DNA of 64,000 nt, taken from positions 496,001-560,000 of the forward strand of contig CAWIMQ010000002.1 of the NCBI GenBank assembly GCA_963837265.1. The letters are read 5' to 3'. Every line of letters starts with the position of its first letter. The first letter of the stretch is position 1. Shown here piece after piece: positions 18,184 to 25,212 of the stretch. A program made the position numbers and the translations under genes. The notes under the pieces are model-generated. The model did not search any database and had not been told where the DNA came from. It saw only the letters and a program-made list of their open reading frames with translations. Source of the DNA: DATBLE01 sp963837265 (GTDB lineage: Bacteria; Actinomycetota; Thermoleophilia; Gaiellales; Gaiellaceae).

Positions 18184-19280
18184 GGTTCGTCGACGAGTTC
18201 CGCGACGGGCGGCTCGCCCGCCGCCTGGCAGGCGAGATCGCCTCGCTCGTCGAGCCGGGCGTTTCCGTGCGGATCATGGAGGTCTGCGGCGGACACACGC
18301 ACGCGATCGCCAGGCACGGGCTCGAGGACCTGCTCCCGCCCGAGGTCGAATACCTGCACGGCCCCGGCTGTCCGGTCTGCGTGATCCCGATGGGCCGCGT
18401 CGACGACGCGATCGCGCTGGCCGAGCGCGCCGAGGTCACGCTCGCCACCTTCGGCGACCTGCTCCGGGTCCCCGGCGGACGCGGCTCGCTCCTTCAGGCC
18501 AAGGCCCGGGGCGCGGACGTGCGGACGGTCTACTCGCCGCTCGACGCGCTCGCGATCGCCGAAGCCGAGCCGGCGCGCGAGGTCGTGTTCATGGCGATCG
18601 GCTTCGAGACGACCGCGCCCACCACGGCGGTCACGCTGCTCCGCGCGCGGGCCGCCGGGATCCGCAACTTCTCGGTCTTCTGCAACCACGTGACGATCGT
18701 CCCGCCGCTGCGGGCGATCCTCGACACGCCAGGGACCCGGATCGACGCCTTCATCGCGCCGGGCCACGTCTCGGCCGTGATCGGCTCCGAGCCCTATCGC
18801 TTCATCGCGGGGGAGTACGGCAGGCAGGTGGTCGTCACCGCGTTCGAGCCGCTCGACATCCTCCAGGCGACGGCGATGATCCTCCGCCAGCGCGCCGAGG
18901 GCCGTTGCGAGGTCGAGAACCAGTACACGCGCGTCGTCCGGGCCGAGGGCAACCCGCGCGCCCTGGCCGCGATCGCCGCGACGATGGAGCTGCGCGACAC
19001 CTTCGAGTGGCGCGGCCTGGGCTGGATCCCGGAGAGCGCGCTGCAGCTCCGGCCGGAGCTTGCCGCGTGGGATGCCGAGTCGCGGTTCGAGCTTCCCGGC
19101 GAGCGGGTCCCCGACCGCAAGGCGTGCCAGTGCGGCGACGTGCTGGTCGGCAAGATCAAGCCGCACGAGTGCCGGGTGTTCGGCACGGCGTGCACCCCCG
19201 AGCGGCCGCTCGGCACGTGCATGGTCTCGAGCGAGGGCACCTGCGCCGCCTACTACAGCTATGGCCGTCGCGCCGCGTAG
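18177..19280 (+). CDS. hypD: Hydrogenase maturation protein HypD
   Basis: A 367-residue iron-sulfur scaffold for the Fe(CN)2CO group. Motifs are IMEVCGGHTHAI, HGPGCPVCVIPMGRVDDAI, GFETTAPTTAVTL and FNHVT-like FCNHVTIVPPLRAIL. The C-terminal [4Fe-4S] ligands lie in KACQCGDVLVGKIKPHECRV and GTACTPERPLGTCMVSSEGT. ATG 18177 is followed directly by GTG, and overlaps the hypC stop. Full family length. Confidence 0.95.
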   Translation: MVRFVDEFRDGRLARRLAGEIASLVEPGVSVRIMEVCGGHTHAIARHGLEDLLPPEVEYLHGPGCPVCVIPMGRVDDAIALAERAEVTLATFGDLLRVPGGRGSLLQAKARGADVRTVYSPLDALAIAEAEPAREVVFMAIGFETTAPTTAVTLLRARAAGIRNFSVFCNHVTIVPPLRAILDTPGTRIDAFIAPGHVSAVIGSEPYRFIAGEYGRQVVVTAFEPLDILQATAMILRQRAEGRCEVENQYTRVVRAEGNPRALAAIAATMELRDTFEWRGLGWIPESALQLRPELAAWDAESRFELPGERVPDRKACQCGDVLVGKIKPHECRVFGTACTPERPLGTCMVSSEGTCAAYYSYGRRAA

Positions 19281-20286
19281 CGGTGACGTCGTCACGCTCG
19301 CGCACGGCGCCGGCGGACGCTCCACCCGGGCGCTCGTCGAGGGCCTCTTCGCCGCGGAGCTGTCCAACCCGCTCCTCGACGAGCTCGGGGACGCGGCGGT
19401 CGGCGACATCGCCGGGGCACGGCTCGCGTTCACGACCGACTCGTACGTCGTCAAGCCGCTCTTCTTCCCCGGCGGCGACATCGGCGAGCTCGCCGTCAAC
19501 GGCACCGTCAACGACCTCGCCGTCGCCGGCGCGGAGCCGCTCTGGCTCTCGGCCGGCTTCGTCGTCGAGGAGGGCTTTCCTGTGGACGACCTGCGGCGGA
19601 TCGCCGCCTCGATGGCGCGCGCCGCGGCCCGCGCGGGAGTGCCCGTCGTCGCCGGCGACACGAAGGTGGTCGAGCACGGCAGTGCCGACGGGTTGTTCGT
19701 CACCACCGCCGGCGTCGGAGCGATGCGACCCGGCCTCGAGCTCGGCATCGGGCGCGCACGACCCGGCGACCGCGTGCTCCTCTCCGGGACGATCGGCGAC
19801 CACGGCTTCGCCGTCCTCGTCGCCCGCGGCGATCTCCGCCTGGAGAGCGCCCTGGAGAGTGACACCGCTCCGGTGCACGAGCTCGCCGCCGCCCTCGCCG
19901 AGCTGGGGCCGGCGCTTCGCTGGATGCGGGACCCCACCCGCGGCGGGCTGGCGACGACGCTGAACGAGCTCGCGTCCGCGGGTGGCCTCGCCGTCCGGCT
20001 CGACGAGAGCGCGCTGCCCGTCCGTCCCGAGGTCGCCGGTGCCGCCGAGATCCTCGGGATCGACCCGCTCTACGTCGCCAACGAGGGCAAGCTGGTCGCG
20101 GTCGTCGCGCCCGAGGCGGCCGACGCGGCGCTCGCCGCCCTGCGCGCCGATCCGCTCGGGCGGGATGCCGCGCTGATCGGGGAGATGCAGGAGCAGCCCG
20201 CCGGGCTCGTCCTCCTCGACACCGCGCTCGGCGGCAGCCGGATCGTGGACATGCTGGTCGGAGATCCGCTGCCCCGGATCTGCTGA
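19261..20286 (+). CDS. hypE: Hydrogenase maturation protein HypE
   Basis: A 341-residue AIR-synthase-fold protein that dehydrates the C-terminal thiocarbamate to a thiocyanate donor. VTLAHGAGGRSTRALVEGLF, FTTDSYVVKPLFFPGGDIG and the C-terminal PRIC (Cys341) are diagnostic. It overlaps hypD by 20 bp. Its partner HypF (carbamoyl transfer) and the nickel GTPase HypB are not in this window and must be encoded elsewhere if the enzyme is matured normally. Confidence 0.95.
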   Translation: MAVAPRSGDVVTLAHGAGGRSTRALVEGLFAAELSNPLLDELGDAAVGDIAGARLAFTTDSYVVKPLFFPGGDIGELAVNGTVNDLAVAGAEPLWLSAGFVVEEGFPVDDLRRIAASMARAAARAGVPVVAGDTKVVEHGSADGLFVTTAGVGAMRPGLELGIGRARPGDRVLLSGTIGDHGFAVLVARGDLRLESALESDTAPVHELAAALAELGPALRWMRDPTRGGLATTLNELASAGGLAVRLDESALPVRPEVAGAAEILGIDPLYVANEGKLVAVVAPEAADAALAALRADPLGRDAALIGEMQEQPAGLVLLDTALGGSRIVDMLVGDPLPRIC

Positions 20287-20400
20287 CCGCTCAAAGGATC
20301 GGGATCAGGTTCCCGACGAGAAAGAGCACGCAGAGGGCCCCGACGTCGTGGCATGGCGAAAGGTGCGCAGCCGACAGCGGCCGGCACTACCGGTGGAGAC

Positions 20401-20500
20401 AGAGGCACGGAATCGTCACACCCGGAGTGCCAGGCACTGGTTGTGGAGGAAGAGGCACGGAATCGTCACACCCGGAGTGCCAGGCACTGGTTGTGGAAGA
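20401..20500. repeat. Two 50-bp tandem repeats of a palindromic dispersed element
   Basis: Units 20401-20450 and 20451-20500 are almost identical. Each contains the 13-bp palindrome AGTGCCAGGCACT within a wider conserved block beginning ATCGTCACACC. The same block in reverse orientation, also at 50-bp period, lies at 46748-46875, and a decayed copy at 35564-35595. The surroundings (20287-20546) contain no gene I can support. Confidence 0.85.
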
Positions 20501-20546
20501 CGGGCGCGGCGACGACGGCCGCTTTTCGGCCCACCCCGTCCGGCCG

Positions 20547-20708
20547 CTACCGTTCCCGCGACCGGTGCGAGCGGTGGCTGCGGCGGATGATCCCGATCAT
20601 CTTCAGGTTGATCGCCGCGAACCGCCAGAGCTGCCACGGCAGGAACGTGCGCAGGAAGACCGTCCGGCGGGTGGGCCTGGTGACGTGGGCGGCCCTGTCG
20701 TCGTCCAT
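20547..20708 (-). CDS. Small SQR-associated hypothetical protein
   Basis: A 53-residue basic protein, too short for most gene callers: MDDDRAAHVTRPTRRTVFLR, then TFLPWQLWRFAAINLKMIGI, then a His/Arg/Ser-rich tail. The middle is an amphipathic or membrane-surface helix rich in aromatics. Its ATG at 20708 lies four bases after the stop of the SQR-like remnant. It was probably made with that flavoprotein, possibly at the membrane. Function unknown. Confidence 0.6.
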   Translation of the reverse strand: MDDDRAAHVTRPTRRTVFLRTFLPWQLWRFAAINLKMIGIIRRSHRSHRSRER

Positions 20709-20712
20709 GCCG

Positions 20713-21093
20713 CTACTCCGGGATCAGGCGCCAACCCGGGCGCAGACGGGCCTTGTGCAGGAAAAGGTGGTGGAGCAGGAACTTGATCCAGTGACCGGCG
20801 AGCCCGATCTTGCCGAAGGTGCGCTTCACGTCACGCCCGTACCGGGGGTAGCGGTCGAAGTCGAGGACGATCGGGTAGACCGTCATCGACGCGGCCGTGC
20901 CCCTGAAGGGGTTGGCGCCCGCGGAGGCCACACAGGCAGCGCCCATCTCGGCCATCGACGCAGTTCGGGTCGGCGTCTGGGCGCCGCGAACCATGTCGAC
21001 GATGCTGCGCGCGACCGCCTTCCCGATCGTCGCCGAGGGCATGCCCGTACGGGGAGGCGCCGGCGCTGGCACCGGGCCTGTCGACCGGCAAGC
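20713..21093 (-). pseudogene. C-terminal remnant of a sulfide:quinone oxidoreductase-like flavoprotein
   Basis: The fragment reads TGMPSATIGKAVARSIVDMV, MGAACVASAGANPFRG and IVLDFDRYPRYGRDVKRTFG, ending GHWIKFLLHHLFLHKARLRP before the stop. It resembles the C-terminal quarter of SQR-type FAD/NAD(P) oxidoreductases, including the quinone-side amphipathic helices. The N-terminal GxGxxG FAD domain and the redox Cys are missing. Upstream sequence turns into the divergent arsR promoter within about 100 bp. A residual ORF from an internal ATG could still be read, but no catalytic protein remains. Family assignment is by recalled pattern only. Confidence 0.6.
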
Positions 21094-21156
21094 GCAAGTC
21101 GCGTCGGCTCCGGCCGGCACGGAGGACGCCGCCAGAGCCAGAGCCTGATCCTCGGC

Positions 21157-21185
21157 TTGACACCATCGCTCACGATCACTACTAT
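21157..21185 (+). promoter_or_regulatory. Sigma70-type promoter of arsR1-trx
   Basis: TTGACA at 21157-21162 and TACTAT at 21180-21185 are separated by exactly 17 bases, a near-consensus housekeeping promoter. The operator half-sites begin at the next base, so a bound repressor would block open complex formation or clearance. Confidence 0.7.
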
Positions 21186-21201
21186 ACAACTGTTCACTTG
21201 T
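21186..21201. promoter_or_regulatory. ArsR-type operator copy 1, ACAA-N8-TTGT
   Basis: Inverted repeat ACAA (21186-21189), eight bases, TTGT (21198-21201), directly after the -10 box and ending ten bases before the arsR1 ATG. The same arrangement occurs at 23633-23648 and 31877-31892, each before a sulfur-related gene. It is probably the binding site of the two ArsR paralogues. Confidence 0.65.
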
Positions 21202-21211
21202 GGAGTTACAA

Positions 21212-21583
21212 ATGAGCCTCCCACACCCGATACCCGAGAGCCTCGTCGAGCCGATCGCACACCGGTTCCGGCTGCTCTCCGAGCCGACGCGAATCCGGCT
21301 CCTCGACCGCCTGCGTGACGGCGAGGAGAGCGTCCAGGAGCTCGCCGAGGGGCTGGCGACGACGCAGCAGAACGTCTCCAAGCACCTCGCGTTGCTCGCC
21401 GACGCCGGCATTCTCGTCCGCCGCAAGGAACGCACGCACGTCTACTACCGGATCGCCGACGACGGGGTCCTCGCCCTGTGCGAGCAGGTCTGCGGCTCGC
21501 TCGAGAACCGGCTGCGCAGCCTGGCGGCGCTCGTCGACGGCTTCGCCCCATCCACTGACCACGAAGGAGTGATCCACCAATGA
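21212..21583 (+). CDS. ArsR-family repressor 1
   Basis: A 123-residue winged-helix regulator. The DNA-reading helix lies in ATTQQNVSKHLALLADAGIL and the wing in RRKERTHVYYRIADD. Cys90 and Cys94 sit in the C-terminal dimer helix (ALCEQVCGSLENRL) and are exactly conserved in the second ArsR at 31908. Thiol or persulfide sensing is a reasonable inference, since no classic metal-site CxC is present in the recognition helix. ATG 21212 is preferred over GTG 21200 because GGAG lies six bases before it. It overlaps trx by ATGA. Confidence 0.88.
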   Translation: MSLPHPIPESLVEPIAHRFRLLSEPTRIRLLDRLRDGEESVQELAEGLATTQQNVSKHLALLADAGILVRRKERTHVYYRIADDGVLALCEQVCGSLENRLRSLAALVDGFAPSTDHEGVIHQ

Positions 21584-21942
21584 TCGACGTCACCACCGAG
21601 ACCTTCGACCGCGACGTGATCGAGCGCTCGCACGAGCTGCCGGTCGTCGTCGATTTCTGGGCCGCCTGGTGCGGTCCGTGCCGCATGCTCGGCCCCGCGA
21701 TCGAGGCCGAGGTCGACAAGCGCGCCGGCCGGATCGAGCTCGCGAAGCTCGACGTGGACGCCGAGCCGGAGATCGCCGGCCGCTACGGGATCCAGAGCAT
21801 CCCGACCGTCGCCGTCTTCCGCGACGGAGAGGTCTCGACCGGCTTCGTCGGCGCCTATCCCGCGGCGACGATCGGCCGCTTCTTCGACGAGCAGGTCCTC
21901 GCCGAAGTCGAGGAGCAGGCCGCCCAGGCCGCTGCGAACTAG
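21580..21942 (+). CDS. trxA: Thioredoxin
   Basis: A 120-residue thioredoxin with the active site FWAAWCGPCRMLGP and the cis-Pro loop IQSIPTVAVFRDGE. It acts as a cytosolic disulfide or persulfide reductant. It is cotranscribed and translationally coupled (ATGA) with the ArsR-type repressor, so it is presumably induced with the sulfur regulon. The C-terminal QVLAEVEEQAAQAAAN is slightly longer than usual. Confidence 0.93.
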   Translation: MIDVTTETFDRDVIERSHELPVVVDFWAAWCGPCRMLGPAIEAEVDKRAGRIELAKLDVDAEPEIAGRYGIQSIPTVAVFRDGEVSTGFVGAYPAATIGRFFDEQVLAEVEEQAAQAAAN

Positions 21943-21962
21943 CAGCGCCCCACCGAGCCCGT

Positions 21963-21990
21963 CAGGGTCAGACCCACGGGTCTGACCCTG
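21963..21990. repeat. REP-like palindrome, GGGTCAGACCC family
   Basis: CAGGGTCAGACCC (21963-21975), AC, GGGTCTGACCCTG (21978-21990): perfect 13-bp arms. It lies between the converging trx and ZIP genes. A relative lies at 41624-41645. It could also terminate both transcripts. Confidence 0.75.
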
Positions 21991-22048
21991 AAGCCGGACC
22001 GAAGCCGAGCTCCGCAAGGCAGGTTCGGCCCCCGGTCCGACCCTGGGC

Positions 22049-22813
22049 TCAGGCGACGACGGCGACCGCCGCCTGGAACGCGACCGCCGCGAGCAGGGCC
22101 GAGGCGCCGTAGGCGAACACCCGGCGGGCCGGCGCTCGGCGCACCGCCTCCGGCAGCATCTCGCCGACGACCACGGCCAGCATCGCGCCTGCGGCGAATC
22201 CGAGCGCGGCGGGCAGGACGCCCCGGAACGCGTGCACGAAGAGAAAGCCGGGAACGGCGAGGAGCGGCAACGGGACGGCCGCGATCGCGGCAAGACCGGT
22301 AGCGGCCCGAAGACCGACGCCGCGCGGCACGAGGGCGACGCCGACGGCGAAGCCCTCCGGCAGCTTGTGCACCGCGAGCGCGACCGCGACCGTCAGCCCG
22401 AAGGCACCGCTCCCCGCAAAGGACGAGCCGAGGCCGACCGCCTCCGCGGCGGAGTGAAGCGTGAGCACGGCGACGATCAGCGCGGCCCGGTGCCCGTCGG
22501 CGCCGGCCAGCCCGGCGGCCTCGAAGTCCCCCACGCGGGCGAGGGCGCGCCGCAGGGCGTGGACGAACAGCAGCCCGGCGAGACCCCCGACGGCGACCAG
22601 CCCGAGGCTGCGCTGCGAGCCCTCGACCGCCAGCCCGCCTGCGACGGCGAGCATCACGCCGGCGGCGACGGCGGTGCCGAGCCCGACCCACCCGCGGCGG
22701 ACCGTCCGCCGCAACGCGAGCGGGGCGACCCCGCACGCGCTCGCGAGCACTGCGAGCGACGCCGCGCCGAGAACGGCGAGGGAGTCAGCCACCGACCGCG
22801 TCGCCGGGAGCAC
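22049..22813 (-). CDS. ZIP-family metal transporter
   Basis: A 254-residue membrane protein with about eight hydrophobic segments. ZIP metal-site helices are visible: LTLHSAAEAVGLGSSFAG (His..Glu) and ALAVHKLPEGFAVGVALV (HKLPEG). It would carry Zn2+ or another divalent ion. It lies 52 bp downstream of the membrane-protein gene on the same strand, so it is probably in the same operon behind operator copy 2. GTG start at 22813. Confidence 0.85.
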   Translation of the reverse strand: MLPATRSVADSLAVLGAASLAVLASACGVAPLALRRTVRRGWVGLGTAVAAGVMLAVAGGLAVEGSQRSLGLVAVGGLAGLLFVHALRRALARVGDFEAAGLAGADGHRAALIVAVLTLHSAAEAVGLGSSFAGSGAFGLTVAVALAVHKLPEGFAVGVALVPRGVGLRAATGLAAIAAVPLPLLAVPGFLFVHAFRGVLPAALGFAAGAMLAVVVGEMLPEAVRRAPARRVFAYGASALLAAVAFQAAVAVVA

Positions 22814-22865
22814 CGGAACGGCGCGTCCGGTTCCGGATGGACGCGCCGTTCACGCGCTCTCCCTG

Positions 22866-23528
22866 TCAGTGAGCAAGAGGCTCGCGACCCGCGGGGAGCT
22901 TCGGCCACACCCAGGCCGGATTGACGTCACCGACCAGGAGATACGCACCCGCGAGAATGATCAGGATCCCGGGGACGATGAAGAACCAGGGGAAGAGGCC
23001 CATCGACGGCAGCGCGTCGACCGACGCGTAGGTGCCGACGTTCGCCTGCATCGTGTCCACCAGGTTCTTGTAGTAGTCGAGGCCGGGCGGGACGTTCTTG
23101 AACGTGCCCGCGTTCGCGGACATCATCGCCAGCAGCCCGCCGAAGTCCTTCTCCATCTGCGGCAGGCCCTGGAACATCGCCGCCATCGCCGGGAACTGCT
23201 TGGCGAACTGGGCCGGGGTGATGTGCATCGCGGCGAGGGTCGGGAGGAAGTTGGCCGACTCCTGCTCCATGCCCTTGATGCCCTGGAGGTAGCCGTTGAA
23301 CTTGGCGATCGTCTGCTGGTTCATCGCCAGCGCGACCGGGCGGAGCTTCGTGAAGGTGTTGTAGTAGTAGTCGGCGGTCGTCTGGACCGCGGCCGGCTGC
23401 ATCAGCGGACGGAAGTCGTTGACCATCTTCTGCCCGTCGTTCGCACGCGAGAACATCGACATCGACAGCGGCGCGACGATCAGGGCGACTCCGATCACGA
23501 ACAGAAACGACAAGACGAGACGGCGCAT
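22866..23528 (-). CDS. Conserved two-TM membrane protein, unknown function
   Basis: A 220-residue protein with an N-terminal membrane segment (RLVLSFLFVIGVALIVAPLS) and a C-terminal one (WFFIVPGILIILAGAYLLVG). About 140 residues lie between them on one face, rich in Met, Gln and Tyr (MNQQTIAKFNGYLQGIKGME). It has no Cys and no motif I recognise. ATG 23528 has GAGAGGTGA upstream. Operator copy 2 lies 105 bp upstream, tying it to the ArsR regulon with the ZIP gene. Possibly an envelope partner of sulfur oxidation; this is inference from position only. Confidence 0.75.
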   Translation of the reverse strand: MRRLVLSFLFVIGVALIVAPLSMSMFSRANDGQKMVNDFRPLMQPAAVQTTADYYYNTFTKLRPVALAMNQQTIAKFNGYLQGIKGMEQESANFLPTLAAMHITPAQFAKQFPAMAAMFQGLPQMEKDFGGLLAMMSANAGTFKNVPPGLDYYKNLVDTMQANVGTYASVDALPSMGLFPWFFIVPGILIILAGAYLLVGDVNPAWVWPKLPAGREPLAH

Positions 23529-23632
23529 GGCCGTTCACCTCTCTTTCTCGTAGGTACCCGGAATCTCGCCGCCGGCCGGCCCCGCGCCATCGGGGTTTCG
23601 GTCCATCGCCGCTACGGGGTTTTCCCTATTTC

Positions 23633-23648
23633 ACAATCCAGCGGTTGT
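23633..23648. promoter_or_regulatory. ArsR-type operator copy 2, ACAA-N8-TTGT
   Basis: ACAA (23633-23636), eight bases, TTGT (23645-23648). Read on the minus strand it continues as GATTGTGAAATAGGGAAAAC followed by CCC, a block nearly repeated at copy 3. It lies upstream of the minus-strand membrane-protein/ZIP operon and after the end of the tusA gene. Confidence 0.65.
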
Positions 23649-23711
23649 ACAGTCGAGGACCAGGCCACAGCCGCCCGCCGTCTCGCGAGCGGCTGCGCGC
23701 GACGCGATCGC

Positions 23712-23966
23712 TCAGGTGCTCTCGCCCTTGCGCACGAAGAAGACGAGCACGTCGCCGTCCTCGTACGACTCGACCAGCTCGTTCCCCGTGTCTCTCGCCC
23801 AGGCGGGGATGTCCGCGGCGGCGCCGCGGTCGGTGGCCATGATCTTCAGGACCTGGCCCGGAGTGAGCTCCCTCATCGCCTTCGCCGACTTGACGATCGG
23901 CATCGGGCAGAGGAGCCCCTTGGCGTCGAGGACCTGGTCGGCCTTGATCTCGATCAGCTCTGACAT
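23712..23966 (-). CDS. tusA: TusA-family sulfur carrier (TusA-1)
   Basis: An 84-residue carrier with the catalytic motif DAKGLLCPMPIVKSAKAMRE; the Cys of CPxP carries a persulfide. The second half (LKIMATDRGAAADIPAWARD) is the usual TusA/SirA fold. ATG 23966 is chosen over the adjacent GTG because AGGAGG lies four bases before it. It is the last gene of the ten-gene mvhD-hdr-tusA operon. Confidence 0.92.
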   Translation of the reverse strand: MSELIEIKADQVLDAKGLLCPMPIVKSAKAMRELTPGQVLKIMATDRGAAADIPAWARDTGNELVESYEDGDVLVFFVRKGEST

Positions 23967-23974
23967 CACGCCTC

Positions 23975-24544
23975 CTAGACGAAGAGGGTTACGTGGGCGT
24001 GCCGGGCCTCGGACAGGAACGCCGCCGCGCCGGCGAACTCGACGCCGTCGACGAAGTCCGCCTCGGTGTAGCCGAAGACGTCCATCGTCATCTGGCAGGC
24101 GATCAGGCGCACGCCGAGATCCTGCGCGGACTCGAGCAGCTCCCGGATCGTCGCCACGTTCTTGCCCTTGAACATCGACTTCATCATCTGCGTCGCCATC
24201 GGCCCCATCCCCGGCAGCGCGGTGACGATGTTCGGCATCGGCACGGGCATCGGCATCGCCGGGTTGCCGATCGGCGAGACCTTGAGCTTCCGCTCGTAGT
24301 CCTTGTGGATGATGTTCAGCCCGTAGAAGGTGAAGAAGACGCTCGCGTCCATCCCGGACGCCGCAGCGGTCGTCGCCAGGATCAGCGGCGGGTACGCCCA
24401 GTCGAGCGTCCCCTTCGAGGCGATGATCGTCGCCTTCCTGGTCGCGACGTCACGCTTCTGCGCCTGCTCGAGCTCCTCGCGGACGATTCGCCGGACCTCT
24501 TCCTCCGGGAGCATCGCCGTGGTCAGCGTTACCTCGTCGAGCAT
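23975..24544 (-). CDS. DsrE2-type membrane-associated sulfurtransferase
   Basis: A 189-residue DsrE/DsrF-like protein of the DsrE2 type. After a charged N-terminal helix (PEEEVRRIVREELEQAQKRD) come KATIIASKGTLDWAYPPLIL and a hydrophobic stretch, and the single active Cys is in RLIACQMTMDVFGY. A Met/Pro-rich insert (NPAMPMPVPMPNIVTALPGM) is typical of this subgroup. Such proteins pass persulfide to TusA in Hdr-like sulfur oxidation loci. It is flanked by tusA on both sides. GAGGAGG precedes the ATG. Confidence 0.88.
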   Translation of the reverse strand: MLDEVTLTTAMLPEEEVRRIVREELEQAQKRDVATRKATIIASKGTLDWAYPPLILATTAAASGMDASVFFTFYGLNIIHKDYERKLKVSPIGNPAMPMPVPMPNIVTALPGMGPMATQMMKSMFKGKNVATIRELLESAQDLGVRLIACQMTMDVFGYTEADFVDGVEFAGAAAFLSEARHAHVTLFV

Positions 24545-24560
24545 GATCTCCGACCTCCTC

Positions 24561-24827
24561 TCACTTCGCCCGGCGGACGAAGACGCGGTCGTAGCCGTCT
24601 GCCGCCAGGTGGCCGAGATACTCGTGGCCGACCTTGCCCGACCACGCCTCGATGTCGTGCTTCGTCTGGCCGTCGCTCGACCAGATCTCGATCACGTTCC
24701 CGACCGCGACGGCGGCCATGCCCTTCTTGGCCTCGAGCAGCGGGCCGGGGCAGGCGACGCCGCGGGCGTCGACGACCTTGTCGGCGGCGAGCCCGGCGAG
24801 CTCAGTCTCTGCAAGCACGGTGGACAT
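24561..24827 (-). CDS. TusA-family sulfur carrier (TusA-2)
   Basis: An 88-residue TusA paralogue with the active site DARGVACPGPLLEAKKGMAA, then IEIWSSDGQTKHDIEAWSGK. It differs clearly from TusA-1, so it is an old duplication or a distinct subgroup rather than a recent copy. It lies between dsrE2 and dsrE3-like genes with gaps of 16 bp on each side. Probably the shuttle between them. Confidence 0.9.
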   Translation of the reverse strand: MSTVLAETELAGLAADKVVDARGVACPGPLLEAKKGMAAVAVGNVIEIWSSDGQTKHDIEAWSGKVGHEYLGHLAADGYDRVFVRRAK

Positions 24828-24843
24828 GTGGGTGCTCCCTTCC

Positions 24844-25212
24844 TTAGTAGACGAGCGTGTTGGTGGCGGACGTGATCTCGGCGACGAACCGGCCTGCCGC
24901 GCAGATCTCGGCGCCCTCGACGAGGTCGTCCTCGGTGAGACGGCGGCCGGTGAGCGACGGCGAGCAGACGAGCAGCTTGCCGCCGAGATCCTGGAATGCC
25001 TCGATCAGGTCGGGCAGCGCGGGAAAGTCGGGTGCCTGCACCTTCTCCGCCTGGCCCTTCTGCATGAGCCGGACAGCCTCGGCCTGGAAGCCGATCACGG
25101 CGTCGACGTCGGATGCCAGTGCGGCGCTCCCCATCACGAACGGGATCGTCGCCAGCTCGGGGTCTTCCGGGCCGTGCGTGGCCATGATCACGATCTTCTC
25201 GTCGGCACTCAT
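24844..25212 (-). CDS. DsrE-family protein (DsrE3-like)
   Basis: A 122-residue protein: KIVIMATHGPEDPELATIPF, then AVIGFQAEAVRLMQKGQAEK, with the likely sulfur-carrying Cys in GGKLLVCSPSLTGRRLTEDD and a second Cys in GAEICAAGRFV. This matches the small DsrE proteins found beside tusA in Hdr-like sulfur oxidation clusters. ATG 25212 overlaps the hdrB stop by four bases. Confidence 0.88.
   Translation of the reverse strand: MSADEKIVIMATHGPEDPELATIPFVMGSAALASDVDAVIGFQAEAVRLMQKGQAEKVQAPDFPALPDLIEAFQDLGGKLLVCSPSLTGRRLTEDDLVEGAEICAAGRFVAEITSATNTLVY

Noticed and set aside
20287..20400. C-terminal tail of a membrane protein on the minus strand (ends LCVLFLVGNLIPIL)
   Set aside because: Only about 20 plausible residues, no start and no family match by eye; too little to support a gene or remnant.
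20401..20500. CRISPR-like array (repeat about 32 bp plus 18-bp variable part)
   Set aside because: Only two or three units at each locus, spacer parts within a locus are the same or nearly so, and no cas genes are nearby. A REP-type tandem element fits better.
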